Shown here: positions 15,278 to 25,436 of the stretch, piece after piece
Numbering within the stretch: the stretch's first letter is position 1
Layout of the letters: the number at the start of each line of letters is the position of its first letter
Assembly: GCF_001292705.1 (NCBI RefSeq)
Contig: NZ_LGAK01000007.1
Location: 1 to 64,000 of the forward strand
Direction of reading: 5' to 3'
From: Marinagarivorans algicola
Lineage (GTDB): Bacteria; Pseudomonadota; Gammaproteobacteria; Pseudomonadales; Cellvibrionaceae
DNA: 64,000 nucleotides
Program-made: the position numbers and the translations under genes
The notes under the pieces: model-generated
What the model was told of the DNA's origin: nothing
Seen by the model: only the letters and a program-made list of their open reading frames with translations
Database searches by the model: none

Positions 15278-16643
15278 TGCTGTGCGTTCGGCAACGCAAC
15301 TAATCGCCGCTAGTCGGCAATATAAAACCCTACAGCAATTGCCGCTCGCCGCAGGGCGCTTAACGCGTATGGTGGGTTTAACGCTCGAAGCGGTGGGGCT
15401 CAATGTGCCGGTCGGCACTTACTGTCAAATTATTCGCCCTAAAGCTGATGTTATTGAGGCCGAAGTGGTGGGTTTTAGTGCGAGCACGACCTATTTAATG
15501 CCCATTCGCGCGGCTGAGGGCTTAAAGCCTGGCTTGCGTGTGGTGCCGGTGCATAGTGCAAATAAAGTACGTATTGGCAGTCAAAGTTTGGGCCGTGTAA
15601 TGAATGGTTTAGGGCAGCCACTAGATGATAAAGGACCCTTACAGGGCGAAGACTTTTTAGATTTAACGCCGCAAGTGATCAACCCAATGAAGCGCGAACC
15701 CATTAAGCGGCCTTTAGATGTGGGAATTCGTGCTATTAATGCCTTACTGACCGTGGGTGAAGGTCAGCGGCTAGGTCTGTTTGCTGGGAGTGGTGTTGGT
15801 AAAAGCGTATTGCTTGGCATGATGACACGTTTTACCGAAGCCGAAATTGTGGTGGTAGGCTTAATTGGTGAGCGCGGGCGTGAAGTGAAAGAATTTATTG
15901 AGCATATTTTGGGAGAAGAGGGTTTAACACGTGCAGTCGTGGTCGCTGCGCCAGCCGATGAAGCACCGTTAATGCGCTTACGTGCGAGCTACTTGGCTAC
16001 TCGTATTGCGGAGTATTATCGCGATAAAGGCAAAAAAGTCTTACTGCTGATGGACTCTTTAACACGCTTTGCTCAGGCGCAGCGCGAAATATCATTGGCC
16101 ATTGGTGAACCACCTGCTACTAAGGGTTACCCACCCTCGGTGTTTGCACGCTTGCCTGAAATTGTAGAGCGGGCGGGCAATGGTGAAAAAGGTCAGGGTT
16201 CGGTAACCGCATTTTATACTGTGCTCACCGAAGGCGATGACTTACAAGACCCCATCGCCGACTCGGCACGGGCTATTTTAGATGGCCATATCGTATTGTC
16301 GCGCCAGCTGGCCGAAGAAGGGGTTTACCCGGCAATCAATATTGAGGCATCAATTAGTCGTGTAATGCCTAATATCGTGCCACCCGAGCAGCTCAAGCAC
16401 ATGCAACTGTTTAAACAGTTGCTTGCCACGTATCGTCATAACAAAGACTTAATTGCTGTTGGCGCTTATACCGCTGGTGCCGATACTACCATTGATCGCG
16501 CAATAGAGCGCTACCCGCATTTGCTACAGTTTATTGGTCAAGGGCTAACCAGTAAAGCCGCCTTTGCCGAAAGTACCGCGCACCTTGTGAGCGTGTTGAC
16601 CAGCGCGGGGAGTCATCATAAACCGCCCACCAAGGGCGGTTAA
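15270..16643 (+). CDS. fliI: FliI, flagellar type III export ATPase
   Basis: 457 residues from the ATG at 15270, which overlaps the fliH stop; an apparent extension upstream (Leu-Ser/Asn repeats) is only the fliH hexanucleotide tract in another frame. FliI energises export of rod, hook and filament proteins. Walker A GSGVGKS is at about 173-179, Walker B region [14 protein letters not shown], and the family motif [13 protein letters not shown] is present. The last codons sit in a hairpin (AACCGCCC-ACCAA-GGGCGGTT) that includes the stop codon. Intact F1-beta-like ATPase. Confidence 0.95.
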   Translation: MIDAVRSATQLIAASRQYKTLQQLPLAAGRLTRMVGLTLEAVGLNVPVGTYCQIIRPKADVIEAEVVGFSASTTYLMPIRAAEGLKPGLRVVPVHSANKVRIGSQSLGRVMNGLGQPLDDKGPLQGEDFLDLTPQVINPMKREPIKRPLDVGIRAINALLTVGEGQRLGLFAGSGVGKSVLLGMMTRFTEAEIVVVGLIGERGREVKEFIEHILGEEGLTRAVVVAAPADEAPLMRLRASYLATRIAEYYRDKGKKVLLLMDSLTRFAQAQREISLAIGEPPATKGYPPSVFARLPEIVERAGNGEKGQGSVTAFYTVLTEGDDLQDPIADSARAILDGHIVLSRQLAEEGVYPAINIEASISRVMPNIVPPEQLKHMQLFKQLLATYRHNKDLIAVGAYTAGADTTIDRAIERYPHLLQFIGQGLTSKAAFAESTAHLVSVLTSAGSHHKPPTKGG

Positions 16644-16806
16644 GCAAAGCAAGAAAGCGCAGAGCGAAAGTACAGCAATCGCGGGAGTGCGCTAAAAGCA
16701 CGATAAGTAGCACGATAGATTATGGGGGCATGCATATTCAGTCGCCGTCATGATCGTGTTGCGAGTATGCCTCTACTTAAATGTTTAGGGTTTTAAAGGA
16801 ACGGTT

Positions 16807-17271
16807 ATGTCCCACTCAGATAAAGCAAAGCGCATGAGTTTAATTTTAGAGCTCGCTGAAAAAGACGTTGATAAAGCAGCCGAAGATTTTAGTGTGGTTA
16901 AGGCACGCCTAGCGGCTGAGCGCAATAAGCTCAATGATATTTTAGAGTATCTCAATGCTTATGCTGCCGAGAACGAGCAGTTAGGTGCTAGGCTTGCGCC
17001 CGAGCAAATGATTCGCCAGCGCGCTTTTACCCAGCAATTATCAAAAGCACAAGGCCAGCAGCGCCAGCTTATTGCTACGGTAGAGCGCGAGGCAGAGCAT
17101 AAAAAAGCCTTGTGGCAAAAAGCACATTTAAAGCAGCGCGCCATGCAAGATCTTGTTAAGCGTATGGCAGATGACGCCCAAGCGATGGAAGATAAACAAG
17201 AAGAAAAATTACTCGATGAATGGGCGCAGCAGCGCTTTGCACAAGCGAGTAGCCAAGCCAAGTTGCACTAG
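16807..17271 (+). CDS. fliJ: FliJ, flagellar export chaperone-escort
   Basis: 154 residues, almost entirely predicted coiled coil (heptad-like Leu/Ala with many Glu, Gln, Lys), as expected of FliJ, which binds the FliI hexamer and FlhA and recycles export chaperones. The ATG follows AAAGGAAC at good spacing. It lies 163 bases after fliI, a longer gap than elsewhere in the operon. The sequence is poorly conserved in the family, so the call rests mainly on length, composition and position. Confidence 0.85.
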   Translation: MSHSDKAKRMSLILELAEKDVDKAAEDFSVVKARLAAERNKLNDILEYLNAYAAENEQLGARLAPEQMIRQRAFTQQLSKAQGQQRQLIATVEREAEHKKALWQKAHLKQRAMQDLVKRMADDAQAMEDKQEEKLLDEWAQQRFAQASSQAKLH

Positions 17272-17340
17272 TAATCATTGCCTCGCTTCTATTAAGGTAC
17301 TGCCGTAGCTCGTTGCCTACGGGCAAGCGTCAACGACGCA

Positions 17341-17766
17341 CTAGCGGTTAAATTTAAGCCATAACTGATAAAACGCTTTTATGCATTGCGCGCGATCATC
17401 AACTTGGCCGTCACGGTTGCAGTCGGGCCCTTGAATCACCTTAATGACATCTGGCCCATGCGCGGCAATATCGGTCAGCTCGGGCGGTGCTACACGTGTC
17501 GCCTTTGGCGATTGTGCAATAAAATCATTGATATCGTTATAAGATAAAAATATCGCTCGAGTTATTTCTGGGTATTGCCTGTACTGGCTGGGTTCCGGTT
17601 CCGGTTCCGATTCGGGTTCGGGTTCGGGGGCAGATGTTTGTGCGGCGGCTGGTAGCGCACTGCTGCTGTGCCCGTATGCTTGAAAGGGTAAAATGCTAGT
17701 CGCTAGCCCAAAAAGCGCTAGGGTTACGGCAAAGCGGCGAGTATTGAGTAGGCCACGAGTGGACAT
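17341..17766 (-). CDS. Hypothetical exported protein with Glu-Pro repeat and EF-hand-like loop
   Basis: 141 residues from the ATG at 17766; two upstream in-frame ATGs lie in a small (cataag) repeat and add an implausible MLMLML start. A signal peptide is visible (FAVTLALFGLATSILPFQAYG). A Glu-Pro-rich linker (PEPEPESEPEPEP) follows, coded by a GGTTCC/GGTTCG-type hexamer repeat. Near the C-terminus DCNRDGQVDDRAQC resembles a Ca-binding EF-hand/dockerin-like loop held by two Cys. I do not recognise a family. It is convergent with fliJ and divergent from thrS. No partner genes suggest a role. Confidence 0.6.
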   Translation of the reverse strand: MSTRGLLNTRRFAVTLALFGLATSILPFQAYGHSSSALPAAAQTSAPEPEPESEPEPEPSQYRQYPEITRAIFLSYNDINDFIAQSPKATRVAPPELTDIAAHGPDVIKVIQGPDCNRDGQVDDRAQCIKAFYQLWLKFNR

Positions 17767-17839
17767 TGAACGCTGAACATGAAGCATAAGCATAAGCATA
17801 AGATAGAGGTTGTGTGAGAGTTAAGTCATTGCGCTGTAC

Positions 17840-17868
17840 TTTAACTCTGCTTTAACTCTGCGTATACT
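17840..17868 (+). promoter_or_regulatory. Probable promoter of thrS operon
   Basis: TTTAAC, 17-base spacer, TATACT. The -35 is weak and is part of a direct repeat (tttaactctgc twice), while the -10 is near consensus. About 145 bases precede the thrS start, room for a leader. Confidence 0.45.
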
Positions 17869-18013
17869 GCGCGCCTTTCATTTACTATGCCGACTGTGTT
17901 CAGTAGCAGCGTTGTGTGAATAGCCAAGGGCTATTTACCGCAAGCGACACAGTGATGGCGCGCACTTTCATGTGGCCTTTAGTAAGGGTCACCACTGACA
18001 ACGAGGAAATTCT

Positions 18014-19951
18014 ATGCCTATTATTACACTTCCCGACGGCTCGAAACGTGAGTTTGACAAGCCTGTTACTGTTTTAGATGTCGCTGCGGATATCGGCCCT
18101 GGTTTAGCGAAAGCCACTATTGCTGGCCGTGTGAATGGCGAGCGCGTTGATGCTTGTGAAGTGATTCGTGAAGACTCCGAGCTCACTTTATTTACTGCGC
18201 GTGACCCCGATGGCTTAGAAATTATCCGTCACTCTTGTGCGCATTTAATTGGTCATGCGGTGAAACAGTTGTGGCCTGATGCCAAAATGGCCATTGGTCC
18301 CACAATTGAAAATGGTTTTTACTACGATATCGACATGGAGCATATGCTGACTGATGACGATATTGAAAAGTTAGAAAAGCACATGTTAGCCCTAGCAAAG
18401 ACCAATTATACCGTTGTTAAAAAGACGGTGAGCTGGCAAGAGGCGCGCGACACCTTTGAAGCGCGCAACGAGCCGTATAAACTAGAAATTATTGATCAAA
18501 ATGTACCCAAAGATGCTACCCCAGGCTTATACCACCACGAAGAGTACGTGGATATGTGCCGCGGCCCGCACGTGCCGCATATGGGGTTTTGCCATCACTT
18601 TAAATTAACGCGCGTGTCGGGTGCTTATTGGCGCGGTGACTCTGACAATAAAATGTTGCAGCGTATTTACGGTACCGCCTTTGGCGACAAAAAAGGCCTT
18701 AAAGCGCATTTAAAACTTATAGAAGAAGCCGCTAAGCGCGATCATCGTAAAATCGGTAAAAAAATGGACTTGTTCCATTTGCAAGAAGAAGCCCCGGGTA
18801 TGGTTTTTTGGCATCCACGTGGCTGGACTATTTACAGTGAACTTGAAAAGTACATGCGCGAAGTACAGCGCTTAAATGGCTATCAAGAAATCAAAACCCC
18901 GCAAATTGTTGATCGCTCTTTATGGGAGAAGTCGGGCCACTGGGATAAATTTCGCGATGGCATGTTTACGGTGGAGTCCGAGGGCCGCGACTTGGCTGTT
19001 AAGCCGATGAATTGCCCTTGTCATGTACAGGTATTTAACCAAGGCCTTAAGAGCTACCGCGATTTACCTTTGCGCTTGGCGGAATTTGGTTGCTGCCATC
19101 GCAACGAGGCTTCAGGCTCTTTGCAGGGTATTATGCGTGTTCGAGGTTTTGTGCAAGATGATGCACATATTTTTTGTGCTGAAGATGCCATTCAAGAAGA
19201 GGTCGCGACCTTCACTGACTTGCTGTATAAAGTCTATGCTGACTTTGGCTTTACCGATGTAATCATTCGCCTCTCAACTCGCCCAGAGCAGCGCGTAGGC
19301 AGTGATGAAGTCTGGGACAAAGCCGAAAAATCTTTAGCGGATGCCTTAGAAGCCAAGGGTTTAGCGTTTGAGTATTTACCCGGCGAAGGCGCTTTTTATG
19401 GTCCTAAAATTGAATTCTCACTAAAAGATTGCATTGGTCGTGTTTGGCAGTGTGGTACTATTCAGGTTGATTTCTCAATGCCTGGCCGTTTGAATGCGCA
19501 ATATGTCGCTGAAGATGGTTCTCGTCAAGTGCCGGTGATGTTACACCGTGCTATTCTTGGTTCGTTCGAGCGCTTTATTGGAATTTTGATCGAAAACTAT
19601 GAAGGGGCATTTCCAGCGTGGTTGGCACCTGAGCAAGCCGTCATCATGAATATTACGGACCGCCAAGCTGAATATGCGACAAAAATTGAAAAAACGTTGC
19701 AAAATAAAGGCTTTCGTGCGATTGCTGACTTGAGAAATGAGAAGATCGGCTTTAAAATCCGCGAGCACACAATTGCGCGTACCCCTTACCTTTTGGTTGT
19801 TGGTGATCAAGAGGTAACCAATGGCACTGTCGCGGTGCGCTCATGGCAAGGTGATGACCTTGGTACACTGACTTTAGAAGCATTTGAACAAACACTTGCC
19901 GAAGCTGTGGCCAAACGAGGCAGAGTAGAACAATCTGCCGCTAGCGAATGA
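18014..19951 (+). CDS. thrS: Threonyl-tRNA synthetase
   Basis: 645 residues, close to the usual 642. It charges tRNA-Thr. Order of domains: TGS (1-61, starting [10 protein letters not shown]), the editing domain with [16 protein letters not shown] (the HxxxH zinc/editing site), the class II catalytic core with motif 2 around [20 protein letters not shown], the zinc-binding Cys in KPMNCPCHV, and the anticodon-binding domain at the C-terminus. The ATG follows CGAGGAA. First gene of the thrS-infC-rpmI-rplT-pheST-ihfA cluster. Its stop codon lies in a 12-bp stem-loop. Confidence 0.97.
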   Translation: MPIITLPDGSKREFDKPVTVLDVAADIGPGLAKATIAGRVNGERVDACEVIREDSELTLFTARDPDGLEIIRHSCAHLIGHAVKQLWPDAKMAIGPTIENGFYYDIDMEHMLTDDDIEKLEKHMLALAKTNYTVVKKTVSWQEARDTFEARNEPYKLEIIDQNVPKDATPGLYHHEEYVDMCRGPHVPHMGFCHHFKLTRVSGAYWRGDSDNKMLQRIYGTAFGDKKGLKAHLKLIEEAAKRDHRKIGKKMDLFHLQEEAPGMVFWHPRGWTIYSELEKYMREVQRLNGYQEIKTPQIVDRSLWEKSGHWDKFRDGMFTVESEGRDLAVKPMNCPCHVQVFNQGLKSYRDLPLRLAEFGCCHRNEASGSLQGIMRVRGFVQDDAHIFCAEDAIQEEVATFTDLLYKVYADFGFTDVIIRLSTRPEQRVGSDEVWDKAEKSLADALEAKGLAFEYLPGEGAFYGPKIEFSLKDCIGRVWQCGTIQVDFSMPGRLNAQYVAEDGSRQVPVMLHRAILGSFERFIGILIENYEGAFPAWLAPEQAVIMNITDRQAEYATKIEKTLQNKGFRAIADLRNEKIGFKIREHTIARTPYLLVVGDQEVTNGTVAVRSWQGDDLGTLTLEAFEQTLAEAVAKRGRVEQSAASE

Positions 19952-19988
19952 CAAGCACAAATAGATAATGCTTTTATCATTCGCTAGC
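19940..19988 (+). promoter_or_regulatory. Stem-loop spanning the thrS stop codon
   Basis: GCTAGCGAATGA (19940-19951, containing the TGA) is perfectly complementary to TCATTCGCTAGC (19977-19988) with a 25-base loop. No T run follows. It sits 47 bases before the infC start, so it may be a processing site or control element of the thrS-infC junction. Confidence 0.5.
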
Positions 19989-20035
19989 CTAAAAAGGCAC
20001 GCCTTACTTTTTTAATTAATTTGGAGATAATCACC

Positions 20036-20581
20036 ATTAACAATCGCACAAGCAACGGAAAGGGCCGCAGTAAAAAAGCGGCTATCAATGATCAAATTGA
20101 AGCATCAGAAGTACGATTAGTAGGCGCAGACGGAGAGCAAGTCGGCGTTGTAACTTTAGAACAGGCACTTGAAGCTGCGCGTGCAGCAACCCTAGATCTG
20201 GTTGCCATTGCGCCTGATGCTGAGCCCGTTGTCTGTAAGATCATGGATTATGGTAAGCACCTTTTCGAAATTAAAAAGCAAAAAGCTGCCGCAAAGAAAA
20301 AACAAAAGCAGCAACAAGTTAAAGAGATGAAGTTCCGCCCAGGCACTGAAGATGGGGATTACCAAGTTAAATTGCGTAACCTTACTCGCTTTTTAGAGCA
20401 GGGGGATAAAGCTAAGGTATCTTTACGCTACCGCGGCCGAGAGCTCGCCCACCAAGAATTAGGTATGGAAATGATGCTTCGCATCGCTAAAGACTTGGAA
20501 GAAATTGGAACCGTAGAGCAGCACGCTAAAATGGAAGGGCGTCAGTTGATTATGGTTATTGCCCCCAAAAAAAATAAGTAA
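20036..20581 (+). CDS. infC: Translation initiation factor IF-3 (ATT start)
   Basis: 181 residues when read from ATT at 20036 ([14 protein letters not shown]). GGAG lies nine bases upstream, the correct spacing for this codon, while the upstream in-frame TTG at 20021 overlaps the ribosome site itself and cannot be the start. A rare AUU start is the known basis of IF-3 self-repression in Escherichia coli, because IF-3 rejects non-standard start codons. The two domains are visible: N domain ([14 protein letters not shown]) and C domain ([20 protein letters not shown]). Followed by rpmI and rplT in the usual order. Confidence 0.95.
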   Translation: MNNRTSNGKGRSKKAAINDQIEASEVRLVGADGEQVGVVTLEQALEAARAATLDLVAIAPDAEPVVCKIMDYGKHLFEIKKQKAAAKKKQKQQQVKEMKFRPGTEDGDYQVKLRNLTRFLEQGDKAKVSLRYRGRELAHQELGMEMMLRIAKDLEEIGTVEQHAKMEGRQLIMVIAPKKNK

Positions 20582-20656
20582 CTAGGGCTTTTTAGCTGCC
20601 TTATTACTTGAAAAAAGACCGTAAAAAATGGCTTAAACGCCGACCGGAGATTTATT

Positions 20657-20851
20657 ATGTCAAAAGCTAAAGTACATAGTGGTGCTGCAAAGCGCTTCAA
20701 AAAAACGGCTGCTGGTTACAAACACAAGCACGCTAACAAAAGCCATATCCTTACCAAAATGACGACTAAGCGTAAGCGTCAGTTGCGTGGTACAAGCGTA
20801 CTCAATGCTTCTGATTCTCCATTAGTAGATCGTATGTTTAGGTCTTGCTAG
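20657..20851 (+). CDS. rpmI: Ribosomal protein L35
   Basis: 64 residues, very basic, starting [17 protein letters not shown], with the conserved [16 protein letters not shown] stretch. It is a 50S subunit protein. Position between infC and rplT is conserved; in Escherichia coli L20 represses this gene by binding the mRNA upstream. Confidence 0.96.
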   Translation: MSKAKVHSGAAKRFKKTAAGYKHKHANKSHILTKMTTKRKRQLRGTSVLNASDSPLVDRMFRSC

Positions 20852-20891
20852 ATTTCACGCTTTTTTATCATCATTTTTAGAGGAATTTACT

Positions 20892-21251
20892 ATGGCGCGT
20901 GTAAAACGTGGTGTACAGGCGAATCGTCGTCACAAGAAAGTATTAAAGTTAGCTAAAGGTTATTACGGTGCACGTTCACGTGTATTCCGCGTAGCAAAGC
21001 AAGCTGTTATTAAAGCTGGTCAATATGCATACCGCGACCGCCGTGTTAAAAAGCGCGTTTTCCGCGCACTTTGGATCACACGTATCAATGCGCAGTCTCG
21101 TGCTGAAGGCCTGAGCTATAGCCGCTTAATTGCGGGTTTGAAAAAAGCGTCTATCACATTAGATCGTCGCGTCTTAGCTGACCTTGCTGTTCATGATAAG
21201 CCAGCATTTGCTGTTATTGTGACTAAAGCAAAAGAAGCTTTAGCAGCTTAA
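20892..21251 (+). CDS. rplT: Ribosomal protein L20
   Basis: 119 residues, basic N-terminal half ([20 protein letters not shown]) and globular C-terminal half ([14 protein letters not shown]). It is a 23S rRNA assembly protein and translational repressor of its own operon in relatives. The ATG has AGAGGAA upstream. A strong hairpin-plus-T terminator follows. Confidence 0.97.
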   Translation: MARVKRGVQANRRHKKVLKLAKGYYGARSRVFRVAKQAVIKAGQYAYRDRRVKKRVFRALWITRINAQSRAEGLSYSRLIAGLKKASITLDRRVLADLAVHDKPAFAVIVTKAKEALAA

Positions 21252-21303
21252 ATTGCAGTGGTTGTTGCGCTTTTAGCCTAGCAACTCTTGTAATAAGCTG
21301 TTT

Positions 21304-21339
21304 AAAAAGGGAAAAGACCTTGGTCTTTTCCCTTTTTTT
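21304..21339 (+). terminator. Strong terminator between rplT and pheS
   Basis: A perfect 16-bp stem (aaaaagggaaaagacc / ggtcttttcccttttt), loop of two, then a T run. It could be an attenuator for pheST, but no Phe-rich leader peptide is seen before it. Confidence 0.88.
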
Positions 21340-21416
21340 ATGCCTGAATTTATGTGCGGGTATCGCATGCAGGTGTTTTGCGGTTAAAATCCCGTCTTCA
21401 TTTATTTACCTCCTAA

Positions 21417-22448
<1,032 letters not shown>

Positions 22449-22528
22449 CCCGCGCTTTAGCGTGTGTTTTCAGCAATAAAAATAAACCAATCCGTTAAAT
22501 AAAAGAACATCGATGTGGAAGACATGAT

Positions 22529-24925
22529 ATGAAAATAAGTGAGTCTTGGTTGCGAGAGTGGGCCAACCCCAGTATTGGAACAAACGATTTGGTCGCGCAA
22601 GTGACTATGGCCGGCCTTGAGGTTGATGCGGTAGAGCCTGTGGCGGGTGAATTTAGTGGTGTTGTTGTGGGTAAAATTGTTGCTGTAACGCAGCACCCAG
22701 ACGCCGACAAACTGCGTATTTGTCAAGTCGAAGGCCATGCCGAAGGCATGCAGCAGGTTGTGTGTGGTGCGCCTAATGCACGTGAAGGTTTGATTGCGCC
22801 TTTTGCCATCATTGGTGCAAAGTTGCCGGGTGACTTTAAAATCAAAAAAGCGAAATTGCGAGGCGTTGAATCATTTGGCATGCTGTGCGGCCAAACAGAA
22901 TTAGCGTGTGGCGATGACGATAGCGGCTTGTGGGAGTTGCCAAGTGATGCGCCCGTGGGTGTTGATCTGCGTGAGTATCTTGATCTTAACGATAAAATAC
23001 TCGAGCTTGATCTGACGCCTAATCGCAGTGATTGCTTGAGCGTTCGGGGTATTGCGCGTGAAGTGTCTGTGCTTAACCATTGTGCGTACAATCCTGTCGC
23101 TATTGAGGCGCTAGCCCCTGAGCACAATGAAGTGCGCCAAGTGAGTCTTAATGCTGGCGATGCTTGTCCGCGCTACGTTGGGCGTTTAATCAAAGGGATT
23201 AACAATAAAGCGCCTAGCCCAAGCTGGCTAGTTGAAAAACTGCGTCGTTCAGGTGTGGCTAGTCTGGGTGCAGTTGTCGATGTGACCAACTATGTATTGT
23301 TAGAGCTGGGTCAGCCGATGCATGCATTTGATGCTGCCAAAGTGCAGGGCAATATTACCGTACGTCTGGCTGAAGCTGGCGAGCAGCTTGAGCTACTCAA
23401 TGACCAAACCGTTACGCTAAAACCCAATGTTTTGGTGATTGCCGACGAGCAAAAAGCCTTGGCCTTTGCCGGTGTTATGGGCGGTAAAGCCTCTGCTGTC
23501 AGTGACGATACAACCGATATTTTACTCGAGTCTGCGTTTTTTGCGCCGATTGCCATTGCTGGCCGGGCGCGTGATTTTGGTTTGCATACCGACTCATCGC
23601 ACCGCTACGAGCGCGGCGTAGATTATCAATTGCAGCACCAAGCGCTAGAGCGCGCAACAGGCTTAATTAAAGATATCTGTGGCGGCCAAGTTGGTGAGGT
23701 GTTTAGCGCCGTGAACGAAGCAGACTTACCCAAGCCTGCTGTTATTACACTCAATAAAAACCGCTTAGCTAAAACGCTAGGCTTGCGCTTAGAAGATGCG
23801 CAAGTCGAACGCTTATTAACGGGCCTAGGTTTAGAGCTTGTTGAGCAAAACGATGATGCTTGGCAGTTTGTAGGTCCAAGCTATCGCTTTGATATTGCCA
23901 TTGATGCTGATTTAGTCGAAGAACTTGCGCGTCTTTATGGTTACGATAAGCTGCCAACGCGCACGCCTGTATTTGCCAACGAGTTGCCTTCAACGCCTGA
24001 AAATGCAGTATCGCTAAGAGGCTTAAGCGCAGCATTGGTGGCCCGTGGTTATCGCGAAGCCATCACTTACAGCTTTGTTGACCCTAAGGTGCATGCGCAT
24101 TTTTCGGAAGACAAAAAAGTGGTCACCCTTAAAAACCCCATCAGTGCTGATATGGCCGACATGCGCACCAGCTTGTTACCCGGCTTGGTGCAGGCACTTA
24201 AATATAACCTTAACCGTCAGCAAACACGTGCGAGCTTATTCGAAAGTGGTTTAGTGTTTGAAAGTGGCGAGCCTGATAGTGCCGACACTTACCCGCAAAG
24301 CCGCCGCATTGCAGGTTTACTGTATGGTAATCGCCAAGCGACAACATGGTGCCACGCAAAAGAAGCGATTGATTTTTTTGATGCCAAAGGTGATGTTGAA
24401 GCGTTGCTTGCCGTGACGCGCAATAGTGCGGCCTTTAGCTTTGTGCCTTGTGTGCAGCCTGCCAGCTATATGCATCCTGGGCAGTGCGCCGATGTGAGGC
24501 TCGATGGTCGGCGTGTTGGGTTTGTGGGTGCGTTGCATCCCTCAACAGCAAAAGCATTGGATTGCGGTAAAAACATTTTTGTGTTCGAGTTGGCGCTCGA
24601 GGCGCTGCTAGAAGGCGCCGTACCGGCGTTTAATCCTTTGTCACGCTTTCCTGAGGTGAGCCGTGATTTGGCCTTAGTCGTTGAGCAAAGCGTGAATGCT
24701 ACAGTGCTTGAGGCGGCTATCGCTAAGGCGGCTGGTGAGCACTTAAAAGCGGTGTCTTTATTTGATGTGTATGTTGGGCAGGGTGTGCCCGATGGTCATA
24801 AAAGCTTGGCGTATAATCTGACTTTTCAGCATGCTGAGCGCACTTTAAAAGACGACGAAATTCAGCAAGCTATTGATAATGTTGTAAAAACCTTGGCCGA
24901 AGGTTATGGTGCTAACTTGCGTTAA
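22529..24925 (+). CDS. pheT: Phenylalanyl-tRNA synthetase beta subunit
   Basis: 798 residues, normal for the bacterial beta chain. It contains the N-terminal tRNA-binding OB domain (VVVGKIVAVTQHPDADKLRIC), the B3/B4 editing domains, two B5 domains, the catalytic-like domain and a C-terminal FDX anticodon-binding domain (FNPLSRFPEVSRDLALVV). It partners with PheS. No frameshift seen. ihfA follows, as in enterics and pseudomonads. Confidence 0.97.
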   Translation: MKISESWLREWANPSIGTNDLVAQVTMAGLEVDAVEPVAGEFSGVVVGKIVAVTQHPDADKLRICQVEGHAEGMQQVVCGAPNAREGLIAPFAIIGAKLPGDFKIKKAKLRGVESFGMLCGQTELACGDDDSGLWELPSDAPVGVDLREYLDLNDKILELDLTPNRSDCLSVRGIAREVSVLNHCAYNPVAIEALAPEHNEVRQVSLNAGDACPRYVGRLIKGINNKAPSPSWLVEKLRRSGVASLGAVVDVTNYVLLELGQPMHAFDAAKVQGNITVRLAEAGEQLELLNDQTVTLKPNVLVIADEQKALAFAGVMGGKASAVSDDTTDILLESAFFAPIAIAGRARDFGLHTDSSHRYERGVDYQLQHQALERATGLIKDICGGQVGEVFSAVNEADLPKPAVITLNKNRLAKTLGLRLEDAQVERLLTGLGLELVEQNDDAWQFVGPSYRFDIAIDADLVEELARLYGYDKLPTRTPVFANELPSTPENAVSLRGLSAALVARGYREAITYSFVDPKVHAHFSEDKKVVTLKNPISADMADMRTSLLPGLVQALKYNLNRQQTRASLFESGLVFESGEPDSADTYPQSRRIAGLLYGNRQATTWCHAKEAIDFFDAKGDVEALLAVTRNSAAFSFVPCVQPASYMHPGQCADVRLDGRRVGFVGALHPSTAKALDCGKNIFVFELALEALLEGAVPAFNPLSRFPEVSRDLALVVEQSVNATVLEAAIAKAAGEHLKAVSLFDVYVGQGVPDGHKSLAYNLTFQHAERTLKDDEIQQAIDNVVKTLAEGYGANLR

Positions 24926-25061
24926 AGGTTAGCCGTAGGTGTTGATAAGCCTAAGACTGTTAATGGGTTAACCTCTATGAGTTGTGCACTGAGATAACAC
25001 ATGTTGTTGGTAAGTAAAAAACACCTTTTAGCGGATTAACCTATTGGCAGAAGAGGGCAAA

Positions 25062-25358
25062 ATGGGACACTCTTTGACTAAGCTTGAAATGGCTGAAAAA
25101 CTTCAACAAGACTTGGGCTTTAGCCGTAAAGAGTCAAAAGACCTTGTTGATTGTTTTTTTGAAGAAATTATTGCAGCGCTAGAAAATGGCGAACCCGTAA
25201 AAATTTCGGGTTTTGGCAATTTTGAATTGCGTGATAAAAGCTCACGCCCAGGGCGCAACCCTAAAACGGGTGAAGAGTTTGATATTGAAGCGCGCCGTGT
25301 TGTCACGTTTAAAGCCGGGCGCAAACTGCGCGATAGAATAGATGCTTACCAGCGCTAG
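25062..25358 (+). CDS. ihfA: Integration host factor alpha subunit
   Basis: 98 residues from the ATG at 25062, preceded by AGAGGG; an in-frame TTG at 25044 would add six residues. It is a DNA-bending nucleoid protein that acts with IhfB in recombination, replication and sigma-54 transcription. Family landmarks: [10 protein letters not shown] start, [14 protein letters not shown], and the beta-arm [11 protein letters not shown] with the Pro that intercalates. Ends the pheST-ihfA unit with a strong terminator. Confidence 0.96.
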   Translation: MGHSLTKLEMAEKLQQDLGFSRKESKDLVDCFFEEIIAALENGEPVKISGFGNFELRDKSSRPGRNPKTGEEFDIEARRVVTFKAGRKLRDRIDAYQR

Positions 25359-25386
25359 TTTTGCTGATTAAGCTTTAAGTAACGAA

Positions 25387-25420
25387 AAAGCCCTTACGTT
25401 AAACGTAAGGGCTTTTTTTT
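25387..25420. terminator. Bidirectional terminator after ihfA
   Basis: aaagcccttacgt (25387-25399) pairs with acgtaagggcttt (25403-25415), followed by T8 on the plus strand and A-rich sequence upstream. It serves ihfA and the convergent DUF885 gene. Confidence 0.88.
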
Positions 25421-25436
25421 GGGCGTTATGCCAGTA

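Noticed and set aside
16623-16643. Hairpin AACCGCCC-ACCAA-GGGCGGTT at the fliI end as a terminator
   Set aside because: No T run follows and fliJ continues the operon; probably a local structure only.
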